Assembly: GCA_002709505.1 (NCBI GenBank)
Contig: PARB01000026.1
Location: forward strand, 1-46,418
Origin: Paracoccaceae bacterium
GTDB taxonomy: Bacteria > Pseudomonadota > Alphaproteobacteria > Rhizobiales > Stappiaceae
Direction of reading: 5' to 3'
Length of the DNA stretch: 46,418 nucleotides
This document shows positions 9,082 to 17,718 of the stretch, piece after piece. Below the pieces are notes generated by a model that did no database searches, was not told the DNA's origin, and worked only from the letters and a program-made list of their open reading frames with translations. The first letter of the stretch is position 1, and every line of letters begins with the position of its first letter. Position numbers and translations under genes: made by a program.

Positions 9082-10347
9082 TTAGGTGTTCATGCTGTCG
9101 AAGAAATCGTCGTTCGACTTGGTCTGGCGCAGCTTGTCGAGAAGGAACTCGATGGCGTCGACCGTGCCCATCGGATTGAGGATACGGCGCAGGACGAACA
9201 TCTTCTTGAGCTGGACCGGATCGACCAGCAGCTCTTCCTTGCGGGTGCCGGAGCGCTGGATGTCGATCGCCGGGAACACGCGCTTGTCGGAGATCTTGCG
9301 GTCGAGAATGATCTCGGAATTGCCCGTGCCCTTGAACTCTTCGAAGATCACTTCGTCCATACGGCTGCCGGTATCGATCAGGGCGGTGGCGATGATTGTC
9401 AGCGACCCGCCCTCCTCGATGTTTCGCGCGGCACCGAAGAAGCGCTTCGGACGCTGCAGCGCATTGGCGTCGACACCGCCGGTCAGCACCTTGCCCGAGG
9501 ACGGAACGACGGTGTTGTAGGCGCGACCGAGACGCGTGATCGAGTCGAGGAGAATGACGACGTCGCGTCCGTGCTCGACGAGGCGCTTGGCCTTTTCGAT
9601 CACCATTTCGGCGACCTGGACGTGGCGCACCGCCGGTTCGTCGAAGGTCGACGACACGACCTCGCCATTGACCGTGCGCTGCATGTCGGTGACTTCTTCC
9701 GGCCGCTCGTCGATCAGCAGCACGATCAGATAGCATTCGGGATGATTGGTGGTGATCGCCTTGGCGATGTTCTGCAAGACAACCGTCTTGCCGGTCCGCG
9801 GCGGCGCGGTGATCAGCCCGCGCTGGCCCTTGCCAAGCGGCGCGACCAGGTCGATGACCCGTGCCGTGAAGTCCTTGCCGTTCGGCAGTTCGACTTCCAT
9901 CTTCAGCCGCTCGTCGGGATAAAGCGGCGTCAGGTTGTCGAAGTGGACCTTGTGACGGGCCTTGTCGGGATCCTCGAAATTGATCTTGTTGACCTTGAGC
10001 AGCGCGAAATAGCGCTCGCCATCCTTGGGACTGCGGATCTCCCCTTCGACCGTGTCACCCGTGCGCAGAGAAAAGCGCCGGATCTGGGAGGGGGAAATAT
10101 AGATATCGTCCGGCCCGGGGAGATAATTGGCGTCGGGGGATCGCAGGAACCCGAAACCGTCCTGAAGCACTTCGACAACGCCCTCGCCGATAATATCGAC
10201 ATCCTGGTCAGCCAATTGCTTCAATATCGCGAACATCAGCTCCTGCTTGCGCATGGTGCTCGCATTTTCGACCGCATGTTCCTCGGCAAAAGCAAGAAGT
10301 TCGGTCGGTGTCTTGATCTTGAGATCTGAGAGTTTCATTTCCCGCAT
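9082..10347 (-). CDS. rho: Transcription termination factor Rho
   Basis: Rho is the hexameric RNA helicase that terminates transcription. The 421-residue protein has the N-terminal helix bundle starting [15 protein letters not shown], the cold-shock-like RNA-binding fold with DGFGFLRS, and the RecA-type ATPase domain with Walker A APPRTGKT, Walker [17 protein letters not shown] and the Q-loop/R-loop region [21 protein letters not shown]. Length is typical. Two starts three codons apart (10347 and 10338) are possible; MKLSDL is the usual family N terminus. A 306-bp leader precedes it and an intrinsic terminator flanked by parS-like sites follows. It is read in the same direction as hemE-hemJ. 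Confidence 0.97.
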   Translation of the reverse strand: MREMKLSDLKIKTPTELLAFAEEHAVENASTMRKQELMFAILKQLADQDVDIIGEGVVEVLQDGFGFLRSPDANYLPGPDDIYISPSQIRRFSLRTGDTVEGEIRSPKDGERYFALLKVNKINFEDPDKARHKVHFDNLTPLYPDERLKMEVELPNGKDFTARVIDLVAPLGKGQRGLITAPPRTGKTVVLQNIAKAITTNHPECYLIVLLIDERPEEVTDMQRTVNGEVVSSTFDEPAVRHVQVAEMVIEKAKRLVEHGRDVVILLDSITRLGRAYNTVVPSSGKVLTGGVDANALQRPKRFFGAARNIEEGGSLTIIATALIDTGSRMDEVIFEEFKGTGNSEIILDRKISDKRVFPAIDIQRSGTRKEELLVDPVQLKKMFVLRRILNPMGTVDAIEFLLDKLRQTKSNDDFFDSMNT

Positions 10348-10653
10348 GGGCTAGGGAGAGTCTTCTTCTGGAGTGACTGGGTACAATCGATCCGCATGCA
10401 GCGATGGGCAAGTGGATCGTACGACTGAAAGGTTGGGAATTCCGTGGGTCGAAAGCCGGCTTCTCGAACCGGCCTGATCTCGCAGCGTGTCCGCAAAAGA
10501 ACCCTGAGACCATGCCCAATGGATTTGAGGTTTCCGGAAACTACATTTTTAATTGAACGAGAGCAAGCGGGATTCCGTACTTCTTTCGGATTAAATCTCC
10601 GCAACATCAGTCTTGCATGAGGCAGACCCTGCGGCAGATCGCAGATCACGCGC
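10348..10653 (-). other. Long 5' leader/intergenic region of rho
   Basis: These 306 bp between hemJ and rho contain no convincing gene. Small open frames here lack conserved content. Long rho leaders are known to mediate autoregulation in other bacteria; by position this region would carry the rho promoter and such a leader. A TTTTTAATTGAACG stretch around 10543-10556 is the most A+T-rich part. No regulatory structure can be named with confidence. Confidence 0.4.
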
Positions 10654-11079
10654 TCAGAACGGCTTGATCACCACCAGAATGACGATCACAACCATCAGCA
10701 CGGTCGGAACTTCGTTGACAATCCGGTAGTGCCGGTGGCTGCGGGTGTTTTGGTCGTCGGCAAACGCCCTGACGCAGCGGGCCAGATAACCGTGATAGCC
10801 GCTCATGACCAGGACCAGCGCGAGCTTGGCGTGAAACCAGCCGTCGCGAAAAAACCCGCCCTCATAGGCGACCCAAAGGCCGAACACCCAGCTTGCGATC
10901 ATTGCCGGCGTCATGATCGCCTTGAGCAGGCGCCGTTCCATGATCTTGAAGGTTTCGCTTTGCTGCGTGCCCGTCTCGGTTTCCGCGTGATAGACGAACA
11001 GCCGCGGCAAATAGAACAGCGCCGCCATCCAGGCGATCACCGACATGATGTGAAGGGCCTTGAGCCAGAGATAGAGCAT
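10654..11079 (-). CDS. hemJ: Protoporphyrinogen oxidase HemJ
   Basis: HemJ is the membrane enzyme that oxidises protoporphyrinogen IX to protoporphyrin IX in bacteria lacking HemG/HemY. The 141-residue protein starts with the family signature YLWLKALHIMSVIAWMAALF, whose His lies in the first membrane helix, followed by YLPRLFVYH and LLKAIMTPAM. Four hydrophobic segments are visible (about residues 5-25, 54-72, 83-100, 122-140), as expected. It starts 7 bp after the hemE stop, so the two haem genes probably form one transcript; rho follows after 306 bp. Confidence 0.93.
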   Translation of the reverse strand: MLYLWLKALHIMSVIAWMAALFYLPRLFVYHAETETGTQQSETFKIMERRLLKAIMTPAMIASWVFGLWVAYEGGFFRDGWFHAKLALVLVMSGYHGYLARCVRAFADDQNTRSHRHYRIVNEVPTVLMVVIVILVVIKPF

Positions 11080-11086
11080 TCGCGGA

Positions 11087-12139
11087 TCAGCCCCTGGGAT
11101 CCGGCGTCGCGCGAACGCGTTCGATCATGCGGCGCACATTGTCCGGATCCGCGTCCGGCGTGACGCCATGGCCGAGGTTGAACACAAGCGGCCCGTCGCC
11201 AAGCGTCTTGAGCACCTGATCGACACCCTCGTCGAGTGCGGCGCCTCCCGCCACAAGACGCATCGGATCGAGATTGCCCTGCACCGGCACCATACGCTGC
11301 ACGTCCTGCGCCAGCGCGCCCGGCACCGTCCAGTCGAGGCCGACGGCATCGACGCCCGTCTCGGCGATATAGGTCTTCAGCCGCGCGGCCGATGCCTTGG
11401 GAAATCCGATGATCTTGGCATGCGGAACCGCGGCTTTCACGCCGGCGACAATCGCCTTCGTCGGGGCGATCGACCAGCGCGCGAAACCGGCATCATCGAG
11501 GACGCCCGCCCAGGTGTCGAACACCTGCACCGCATCGGCACCCGCCTCGAACTGGCGGATCAGATAACGGATGGATGCAGGGACCAACTGGTCGATGAAG
11601 GATTGCATCAGCTCAGGATCGCGATAGGCGCCGACACGGGCGGCGATCTGGTCCTGGGTGGTGTGACCGGCCACGGAGTAGCAAGCGACCGTCCAGGGGG
11701 CTCCGCAGAAGCCGAGAAGCGTCGTCTCTTCCGGAAGCTCGGCCCGCAGGCGGCGTACGGTCGCGATCACGGGATCAAGATGCTGTTCCGCCCGTCCCTG
11801 GTCGAGCTGGTCCACCAGGCCGGACCTGAGCGGATCGAGAACCGGTCCACGGCCTTCCTCGAAGCGAACGGGATATCCGAGCGCGTCGGGGACAACGAAA
11901 ATATCGGAAAACAGGATTGCCGCATCGAAGCCATAACGGCGGATAGGCTGGAGGGTGACCTCCGTCGCCAGATCCGTGTCATAGCAAAATTCCAAAAAAT
12001 TAACCTTCTTTGAACGAACTTCGCGGTATTCGGGAAGGTACCTGCCGGCCTGACGCATCATCCAGACGGGAGGCGGCCAGAGCCGATCTCCTTCGAGCAC
12101 ACGCATGACCCGTCGCGAGCTTGTCTGAGACACGAACAC
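11087..12139 (-). CDS. hemE: Uroporphyrinogen decarboxylase HemE
   Basis: HemE removes four carboxyl groups from uroporphyrinogen III to give coproporphyrinogen III in haem synthesis. Family signatures present are WMMRQAGRYLPEYREVR near the N terminus, TLQPIRRYGFDAAILFSDI, a GFCGAPWTVACY segment and the C-terminal NLGHGVTPDADPDN. Up to 350 residues long, normal for the family. The longest frame starts at a GTG (12139), but a second GTG at 12133 has better spacing from the purine-rich AGAAGGGGG and may be the true start. Its upstream side is the proposed chromosomal origin; in Caulobacter hemE is likewise the gene next to the origin, where its promoter takes part in origin function. Confidence 0.96.
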   Translation of the reverse strand: MFVSQTSSRRVMRVLEGDRLWPPPVWMMRQAGRYLPEYREVRSKKVNFLEFCYDTDLATEVTLQPIRRYGFDAAILFSDIFVVPDALGYPVRFEEGRGPVLDPLRSGLVDQLDQGRAEQHLDPVIATVRRLRAELPEETTLLGFCGAPWTVACYSVAGHTTQDQIAARVGAYRDPELMQSFIDQLVPASIRYLIRQFEAGADAVQVFDTWAGVLDDAGFARWSIAPTKAIVAGVKAAVPHAKIIGFPKASAARLKTYIAETGVDAVGLDWTVPGALAQDVQRMVPVQGNLDPMRLVAGGAALDEGVDQVLKTLGDGPLVFNLGHGVTPDADPDNVRRMIERVRATPDPRG

Positions 12140-12145
12140 CCCCTT

Positions 12146-12193
12146 CTAAAAAAAGAAAAGAATCCTGAATCTGGATTCTGTTGTTTTTGTTTG
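12146..12193. other. A+T-rich stretch with a 7-bp stem-loop; candidate unwinding element
   Basis: A run TAAAAAAAGAAAAG is followed by a stem-loop (AGAATCC, 7-base loop, GGATTCT at 12159-12179) and then TTGTTTTTGTTTG. In a high-G+C region this is the most easily melted DNA. Read leftward, the hairpin is followed by TTTTCTTTTTTT, so it could also act as an intrinsic terminator or attenuator in the hemE leader. The two readings are not exclusive. Confidence 0.5.
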
Positions 12194-12367
12194 TCGGTGG
12201 ACATCCGGGATTGCCGGTTGTCGACACCTCTCCACATGACTCATTCATGGCGAAGCTGTCGAGGAGTTTCCTCTGAAAAGAGTCCCGTGCCAACCGGTGA
12301 CAACCCGGATTCCGATAATTTTTTCAAGCCAGTGCGCTATGGTTAACTTCTTGTTAACCTTTGAGTC
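12160..12367. promoter_or_regulatory. Cluster of seven GANTC (CcrM methylation) sites
   Basis: GANTC occurs at 12160, 12167, 12174, 12238, 12280, 12308 and 12363. Random expectation is below one in 208 bp. CcrM methylates GANTC in alphaproteobacteria, and hemimethylation after fork passage is used as a cell-cycle signal. The first three are spaced exactly 7 bp apart within the stem-loop. Confidence 0.72.
12343..12358. promoter_or_regulatory. CtrA-binding box
   Basis: TTAACTTCTTGTTAAC fits the full CtrA consensus TTAA-N7-TTAAC. CtrA is the alphaproteobacterial cell-cycle response regulator that represses initiation by binding the Caulobacter origin. Here the box lies inside the proposed origin. 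Confidence 0.78.
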
Positions 12368-12564
12368 GCACGCGGCCTTTCTGGGGATGGCGAAGGAACA
12401 AACCAGTTGTCCCCACTCCAGGGAACGCTTTCGGATCCGGTTCCCGCGGCGGTGTGAATTGTTGATTGTTTTTGCGCTTCGGGCATGGTGGACGGCCCGC
12501 TTGCGACTTATGCCCAGACCGGGGTCCTTTATGAACATCAAAACCGTGACACGGGGATAACAGC

Positions 12565-13416
12565 TTGGGAAAATCCCGTAACTTCTTTCATTTGCACATG
12601 GTTTCGGATTCCACCGGCGAGACGCTGATGACCGTGGCACGTGCCGCGACGGCGCAATATGAAGATGTGCAGGCGATTGAACACGTCTATCCGCTGATGC
12701 GGACGCTGCGCCAGCTCGACAAGGCGATCGCCGAGATCGAGAACACGCCGGGGATCGTCCTCTACACGCTGGTCGATGCGGAACTGGCCGAGCGGCTCGA
12801 ACGGGCAAGTCGCGCGCTCGGCATTCCCTGCGTCAACATCCTGTCGCCGGTGTTCTCGGTGTTTCAGTCCTATCTCAATGTGCAGCTGACCGGCCGGGTC
12901 GGCGGCCAGCACGCGCTGGATGCCGAGTATTTTCATCGCATCGACGCGTTGAATTTCACCATGATGCATGACGATGGCCAGATCCCCGACAATCTGGACG
13001 AGGCCGACGTGGTGCTTCTGGGGGTCAGCCGGACATCCAAGACGCCGACCTGCATCTATCTCGCCAATCGCGGGATCAAGGCGGCGAATATTCCCATCGT
13101 TCCCGAAATCCGGCTTCCCTATCAGCTCTTCGAGGTGCGCCGGGCGATGGTGGTCGCGGTGATCGCATCGGTGGAACGGATCCAGCAGGTGCGGCAGAAC
13201 CGGATCCTGTCGCTGAACGCGGCGAGTTTCGCCAACGAGAGCTATGTCGACCGCCGCGCCATTGCCGCTGAAATCGCGGCGACGCGAAAGCTTTGCGCCG
13301 AACGCGGCTGGCCGGTGATCGACGTCACGCGCCGTTCCATCGAGGAGACCGCGGCGGAGATCATGAGCCTTTACCGGGCGCACAAGAACGCGCTGGAACG
13401 ACCGCCGACCCCCTGA
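12565..13416 (+). CDS. ppsR: Pyruvate, phosphate dikinase / PEP synthase regulatory protein (DUF299)
   Basis: Members of this family are bifunctional ADP-dependent kinases and Pi-dependent pyrophosphorylases that switch PEP synthase or pyruvate phosphate dikinase off and on. The 283-residue protein has the conserved N terminus FHLHMVSDSTGETL and the nucleotide-binding GVSRTSKTPT near residue 153. An in-frame stop at 12547 limits the 5' end: the start is the TTG at 12565, which keeps the conserved FHLH, or the ATG at 12598, which would lose it. TTG is preferred. It is the first rightward gene after the proposed origin and corresponds in position to the gene beside the Caulobacter origin. The exact target enzyme (PpsA or PpdK) cannot be told. 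Confidence 0.9.
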   Translation: MGKSRNFFHLHMVSDSTGETLMTVARAATAQYEDVQAIEHVYPLMRTLRQLDKAIAEIENTPGIVLYTLVDAELAERLERASRALGIPCVNILSPVFSVFQSYLNVQLTGRVGGQHALDAEYFHRIDALNFTMMHDDGQIPDNLDEADVVLLGVSRTSKTPTCIYLANRGIKAANIPIVPEIRLPYQLFEVRRAMVVAVIASVERIQQVRQNRILSLNAASFANESYVDRRAIAAEIAATRKLCAERGWPVIDVTRRSIEETAAEIMSLYRAHKNALERPPTP

Positions 13417-13483
13417 TATTGCCGCAAGGAGCTGAAATCCTGCGTCGATCCGATCCCTTGTTTTCCAAACTCCGGGCCCAGAC

Positions 13484-14080
13484 ATGACCGAAATCATTCT
13501 CGCCAGCGCAAGCCGCATCCGCGGCGAACTCCTGCGCAACGCCGGCCTAAACATTACCGTCGATCCCGCCGATGTCGACGAACGCGCCATTGAGGAACCG
13601 CTTCTGAAGAGCGGTTTTCCGCCCGCCGACATCGCCGAGGTGCTGGCGGAGGCAAAGGCACAGGCCGTCAGCGAACGCCATCCCGGCGCCTTGGTGATTG
13701 GGGCCGACCAGGTGCTGGAATTCGAGGGCAACCGGCTGACCAAGCCGGATGACATGGAGGCCGCCCGCCGGCAGTTGCTTGCCATGTCCGGCAAGACGCA
13801 TGCGTTGAATTCCGCTGTCACACTGGCCCGCGATGGCGAAACGCTGTGGCGCCATGTCGCAACGGTCCGGCTCAAGATGCGCGATTTCGGCCCGGCCTTT
13901 GTCGGGCGCTATCTCGCCCAGGTCGGCGAGGTCGCTCTCACCAGCGTCGGGGCCTATCAGCTGGAAGGGCCGGGCGTGCAATTGTTCGAGATGATCGACG
14001 GCGATTATTTCTCCGTCCTCGGGCTGCCGCTGCTGCCGCTTCTGGCCAGGCTGCGCGAGCAGGGCGCCATCGAGGCATGA
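13484..14080 (+). CDS. maf: Maf-family nucleotide pyrophosphatase
   Basis: Maf proteins hydrolyse non-canonical or modified nucleoside triphosphates. The 198-residue product starts [18 protein letters not shown], the family's opening motif, and continues with [20 protein letters not shown] and [10 protein letters not shown] segments and a final [13 protein letters not shown]. The subgroup (dTTP/UTP versus m7GTP) is not decided, though VLEFEG resembles the YceF-like branch. The stop overlaps the aroE start as ATGA, so both are translated from one transcript. The gap to ppsR is 67 bp. Confidence 0.92.
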   Translation: MTEIILASASRIRGELLRNAGLNITVDPADVDERAIEEPLLKSGFPPADIAEVLAEAKAQAVSERHPGALVIGADQVLEFEGNRLTKPDDMEAARRQLLAMSGKTHALNSAVTLARDGETLWRHVATVRLKMRDFGPAFVGRYLAQVGEVALTSVGAYQLEGPGVQLFEMIDGDYFSVLGLPLLPLLARLREQGAIEA

Positions 14081-14916
14081 CCCGGCGCGCCGCAATCACC
14101 GGATTTCCGGTCGCACATTCCCGCTCGCCGCTGATCCACGGATACTGGCTGAAGCACCACGGCATCGACGGTACCTATGACCGTGTTGCGGTCGAACCGG
14201 CGACGGCGGAGACTTTCTATCGTGCGTTCGCAAAGAGTGGGCTGGTCGGCTGCAACGTCACCGTGCCGCACAAGGAAGTGGCCGCAGCCTGCTGCGACGA
14301 GCTGGACGATGCGGCCCGGGCCATGGGCGCGGCCAACACGCTGTGGCTCGACGACAGCGGCCGGTTGATGGGTGCCAACACCGACGGTCTCGGGTTTCTC
14401 GGCAACCTCGATCAACAGGCGCCGGGCTGGGATGCGCGCACCAAAAGCGCCCTCGTGCTCGGCGCCGGCGGTGCCGCACGCGCAATCGTCTGGGCATTGG
14501 CCTCCCGTGGTGTGGAAAAGGTGCTTATCGCCAATCGTACGCTGTCCAAAGCTCAGGACCTGGCGGACCGTTTCGCTCCCGTCGCAAAAGCCGTTTCCTG
14601 GGACTATCTGGCGGACATCCTGGGGAGAACCGATCTTCTCGTGAACACCACCTCGCTTGGCATGGAAGGACAGCCGCCGCTCGATCTGGACCTGTCTCCC
14701 CTGCCGGTCGAGGCGCTGGTGACCGACATCGTCTATGCGCCGCTGGTCACGCCTTTGTTGCAGGCGGCCCGGGACAGGGGGCATCCGACCGTTGACGGCC
14801 TTGGCATGCTGCTTCATCAGGCGGTGCCGGGGTTTGAGCGCTGGTTCGGCGTGCGACCTGAGGTTGACGATGCATTGCGGAGGCTCGTCCTGGCCGATCT
14901 GGGCGTGTCGTCGTGA
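14077..14916 (+). CDS. aroE: Shikimate dehydrogenase (NADP+)
   Basis: AroE reduces 3-dehydroshikimate to shikimate in the chorismate pathway. The 279-residue protein has the shikimate-binding [10 protein letters not shown] near the N terminus, VTVPHKE with the catalytic lysine, GANTDGLGF with the catalytic aspartate, the NADP-binding [13 protein letters not shown] and the [11 protein letters not shown] region typical of NADP specificity. The start at 14077 overlaps the maf stop; the frame is open further upstream but only over maf sequence. The stop overlaps the GTG start of coaE by four bases. Confidence 0.95.
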   Translation: MTRRAAITGFPVAHSRSPLIHGYWLKHHGIDGTYDRVAVEPATAETFYRAFAKSGLVGCNVTVPHKEVAAACCDELDDAARAMGAANTLWLDDSGRLMGANTDGLGFLGNLDQQAPGWDARTKSALVLGAGGAARAIVWALASRGVEKVLIANRTLSKAQDLADRFAPVAKAVSWDYLADILGRTDLLVNTTSLGMEGQPPLDLDLSPLPVEALVTDIVYAPLVTPLLQAARDRGHPTVDGLGMLLHQAVPGFERWFGVRPEVDDALRRLVLADLGVSS

Positions 14917-15500
14917 TTGTCGTTGGCCTCACCGGCTCCATCGGCATGGGCAAATCGACCACGGCCGCCATGTTCGCGGCCGCCGGTGCTGCCGTTTACG
15001 ATGCGGATGCGGCCGTCCACGCTCTTTATCGAAGCGAAGGCGCGCCGGCGATCGAGGCTGCCTTTCCCGGAACGGTGACCGACGGTGTCGTCGACCGCAA
15101 GGCGCTCGGTGCCCGTGTGATCGGCAAGCCGGAGGAGATGAAGCGGCTTGAGGCCATCGTGCATCCGCTGGTGCGCGCGCGCGAGATCGCCTTCCTGGAG
15201 GCGGCGAAAGCCTCCGGCGCCCGCGTCGCCGTGCTGGATATTCCGTTGCTGTTTGAAACCGGCGGCGAAGCGCGGGTTCACGCCAGCGTCGTCGTTACGG
15301 CGGATGCGCAGGTGCAGCGCGCCCGCGTGCTTGCGAGGCCCGGCATGACCGAGGAAACCTTCGCCGCGATCCTGGCCAAGCAGATGCCCGACGCGCAGAA
15401 GCGCCATCGCGCGCATTTCCTTGTGGACACCGGCCACGGCATATCCCATGCCGAACGCAGCGTTGCCGCGATCCTGCGCGCCCTTGCCGCTCTCGGCTGA
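14913..15500 (+). CDS. coaE: Dephospho-CoA kinase
   Basis: CoaE phosphorylates the 3'-hydroxyl of dephospho-CoA, the last step of coenzyme A synthesis. The 195-residue protein starts [16 protein letters not shown], holding the P-loop at residues 8-16, followed by [10 protein letters not shown] (CoA-binding aspartates), HPLVRARE and the [11 protein letters not shown] segment. It starts at a GTG overlapping the aroE stop (GTGA), consistent with translational coupling in maf-aroE-coaE. The downstream dnaQ is 164 bp away. Confidence 0.95.
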   Translation: MIVVGLTGSIGMGKSTTAAMFAAAGAAVYDADAAVHALYRSEGAPAIEAAFPGTVTDGVVDRKALGARVIGKPEEMKRLEAIVHPLVRAREIAFLEAAKASGARVAVLDIPLLFETGGEARVHASVVVTADAQVQRARVLARPGMTEETFAAILAKQMPDAQKRHRAHFLVDTGHGISHAERSVAAILRALAALG

Positions 15501-15664
15501 GCGGACTGCGTGTCGCTCACATGTGGAAAAGCCGGGGATCTCCGGTGGATTTTCCGCGCGCGGCTTGAGCGACCCGCCCGCCGTGCCAAGACTGGTGCCC
15601 GTGACAATCGCATCGCCACTGGCGATCCCGGCCTTTGCCGGTCCTGCAAGAAAGTCCTGCCGCC

Positions 15665-16372
15665 ATGCGCCGTGAAATTGCCTTCGACACGGAAACCACC
15701 GGGCTCGATCCGCGCAACGGCGACCGGCTCGTCGAGATCGGCGGCGTGGAGCTGATCAACCACGTGCCGACGGGGCGCACCTACCACGTCTATCTCAATC
15801 CCGAACGCGACATGCCCATCGAGGCCTTCAACGTGCACGGACTGTCGGAAGAGTTTCTGGCAGACAAGCCGAAGTTCGCCGAGGTCGCGCAGGAGTTTCT
15901 CGAGTTCGTCGACGACGCGACGCTGGTGATCCACAACGCCGCTTTCGACATGGGCTTCATCAACATGGAGCTCGGACGGCTTGGTCTCGGTCCGTTCCCG
16001 GCCGAGCAGGTGCTCGATACCCTGGCGATCGCCCGGCGCAAGCACCCCGGATCGCCAGCCTCGCTCGATGCGCTGTGCTCGCGCTACGGGATCGACAATT
16101 CGCGGCGAACCAAACACGGCGCGCTGCTCGATTCCGAGATCCTGGCGGAAGTCTATATCGAGCTGATCGGCGGCAAACAGGCCGGGCTTGCCCTGTCGGT
16201 GGAGGATGAGGCCGATTATTCCGGGTCCGAATCCAGGCGCGCGCGCGTGCCGGCGCGTCCGCGTCCCAGGCCGTTGCCACCGTTGCTGGGCGAAGCCGAG
16301 ATCGAGGCGCATCGCGCTTTCGTCGCCGGCATGGGCGAGGCCGCGCTCTGGCGGCGCTACGAAGCCGACTGA
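15665..16372 (+). CDS. dnaQ: DNA polymerase III epsilon subunit (3'-5' exonuclease)
   Basis: DnaQ proofreads for the replicative polymerase. The 235-residue protein has the three exonuclease motifs: Exo I FDTETTGLD (residues 6-14), Exo II HNAAFDMGFIN, and Exo III HGALLDSEI with the catalytic histidine and aspartate. A linker rich in Arg and Pro (about residues 190-210) follows and leads to the C-terminal tail that would bind the alpha subunit. The start is the ATG at 15665; a longer form beginning at 15635 has no support. Its place after coaE follows the origin-proximal order of alphaproteobacteria. Confidence 0.94.
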   Translation: MRREIAFDTETTGLDPRNGDRLVEIGGVELINHVPTGRTYHVYLNPERDMPIEAFNVHGLSEEFLADKPKFAEVAQEFLEFVDDATLVIHNAAFDMGFINMELGRLGLGPFPAEQVLDTLAIARRKHPGSPASLDALCSRYGIDNSRRTKHGALLDSEILAEVYIELIGGKQAGLALSVEDEADYSGSESRRARVPARPRPRPLPPLLGEAEIEAHRAFVAGMGEAALWRRYEAD

Positions 16373-16399
16373 GCCTCTTGCACGTCGATCCTCAATGAA

Positions 16400-16443
16400 A
16401 ACGCCCGCGAATCGATCCGAAAGCGGACCTTTTCACGGGCGTT
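16400..16443. terminator. Candidate bidirectional terminator between dnaQ and the dehydrogenase gene
   Basis: An 8-bp stem AACGCCCG (16400-16407) / CGGGCGTT (16436-16443) encloses a smaller TCCG-AAAG-CGGA hairpin. It is flanked by A residues on the left and lies between two convergent genes. There is no long T run, so efficiency is uncertain. Confidence 0.5.
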
Positions 16444-16471
16444 GAAATGATCGTCGGGAGTTGCCCTCGCC

Positions 16472-17458
16472 TCACAGCATCGAGGGCAGCACGCGGTCCG
16501 GCGGACGGTGACCGTCCATGAAGGTCTTGATGTTGATGATCACCTTCTCGCCCATGTCGATGCGTCCCTCGATGGTGGCCGATCCCATGTGCGGCAGCAG
16601 CACCACCTTGTCGGAGGACACGAGCTTGGGGTTTACCGCCGGCTCGTGCTCGAACACGTCGAGGCCTGCGCCGGCGAGCTGACCGGCTTCGAGCTGACGG
16701 ATCAGCGCCGCCTCGTCGATCACTTCCCCGCGGGCGGTGTTGACGAGATAGGCTTCCGGCTTCATCAGCTTCAGCCGCCGCGCCGACAGCAGATGGTAGG
16801 TCGCCGGCGTGTGCGGGCAATGCACCGAAACCACGTCCATGCGCGCCAGCATCTGGTCGAGGCTGTCCCAATAGGTCGCCTCAAGCGCCTCTTCGGTCGC
16901 TTCCGGCACCCGGCGGCGGTTGTGGTAGTGGATCGACATGCCGAACGCCTTGGCGCGGCGCGCCACCGCCTGGCCGATACGGCCCATGCCGACGATGCCG
17001 AGCCGCTTGCCCGAGATCCGGTGCCCGAGCATCCAGGTCGGCGACCATCCGGCCCAGTCGCCGTGTTCCATCACCTTGATGCCTTCGGCGATGCGGCGCG
17101 GAACGCCCAGCATCAGCGCCATGGTCATGTCGGCTGTATCTTCCGTCAGCACGCCGGGGGTGTTGGTCACGGTGATGCCGCGGTTGTTGGCGGTGACGAC
17201 GTCGATGTTGTCGACGCCATTGCCGAAGTTGGCGATCAGCCTGAGGTTCGGACCCGCTTGCGACAGGACGGCGGAATCGATGCGGTCGGTCACGGTCGGC
17301 ACGACGACATCGGCCGTTTTCACCGCCTCCACCAGTTCCGCCTGGCTGAGCGGCCGGTCCGTATCGTTGAGCCGGGTTTCGAAGAGCTCGCGCATGCGCG
17401 TCTCCACGACATCCGGCAACTTGCGTGTCACGACGACCAGCGGCTTCTTCTTCGGCAT
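16472..17458 (-). CDS. D-2-hydroxyacid dehydrogenase (glyoxylate/hydroxypyruvate reductase type)
   Basis: The 328-residue protein is a D-isomer-specific 2-hydroxyacid dehydrogenase. It shows the substrate-binding FGNGVDNID, the NAD(P)-binding GMGRIGQAVARRAKAFGM, VSVHCPHTPATYHL, the catalytic arginine in VNTARGEVID, the glutamate in LDVFEHEPAVNP, and the histidine in LPHMGSAT. HNRRR after the second strand of the Rossmann fold favours NADPH. The nearest functional group is glyoxylate/hydroxypyruvate/pyruvate reductase, but substrate cannot be fixed by reading. It is convergent with dnaQ and divergent from the SH3-like gene. Confidence 0.92.
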   Translation of the reverse strand: MPKKKPLVVVTRKLPDVVETRMRELFETRLNDTDRPLSQAELVEAVKTADVVVPTVTDRIDSAVLSQAGPNLRLIANFGNGVDNIDVVTANNRGITVTNTPGVLTEDTADMTMALMLGVPRRIAEGIKVMEHGDWAGWSPTWMLGHRISGKRLGIVGMGRIGQAVARRAKAFGMSIHYHNRRRVPEATEEALEATYWDSLDQMLARMDVVSVHCPHTPATYHLLSARRLKLMKPEAYLVNTARGEVIDEAALIRQLEAGQLAGAGLDVFEHEPAVNPKLVSSDKVVLLPHMGSATIEGRIDMGEKVIINIKTFMDGHRPPDRVLPSML

Positions 17459-17718
17459 GCTCCTCGCCTTCCGCGCTTTATTGAGGGGTCCTTAACCCTG
17501 AATCCTCCACAGTGCGTCCTTTCCAGACAGGACGGCACAACGCTGTTGTTCTCCTTACCAGATGGTCCGGTCAAAACAAGGGATTGCAGCTGATTGATTT
17601 TGGCACACCTGCGATCTCTTTTGGGAGTCGCCCCCTCAAGATGCCATCAAAATGTGCGATTCGGACGGTGTGGGTTAAGGATGGACAACGTCGATCCAGG
17701 AGAAAGGAAGCGATTGAA

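Larger units (their letters stand above)
12140..12564. other. oriC: Probable chromosomal replication origin (oriC)
   Basis: This 425-bp gap lies between divergent hemE and ppsR, the place of the experimentally known origin in Caulobacter crescentus, where the same order ppsR-like gene, maf, aroE, coaE, dnaQ follows. It holds an A+T-rich stretch beside hemE (12146-12193), seven GANTC sites in 12160-12367, and a perfect CtrA box (12343-12358). No exact DnaA box TTATCCACA is present; the best are 7 of 9 (for example 12228-12236, 12407-12415, 12508-12516 and the complement of 12552-12560). The call therefore rests on synteny, methylation-site density, the CtrA box and the nearby parS cluster rather than on DnaA boxes. 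Confidence 0.82.

Noticed and set aside
12218-12226. TTGTCGACA as a DnaA box
   Set aside because: Only 7 of 9 matches to TTATCCACA and palindromic by itself; not strong enough to list as a site.
12245-12808. A 187-codon open frame crossing the proposed origin
   Set aside because: No conserved motif, overlaps the ppsR start on the opposite strand and covers the CtrA box region; treated as chance.
12538-13875. A 445-codon open frame on the - strand opposite ppsR and maf
   Set aside because: Covers two well-supported genes on the other strand; low-information composition.
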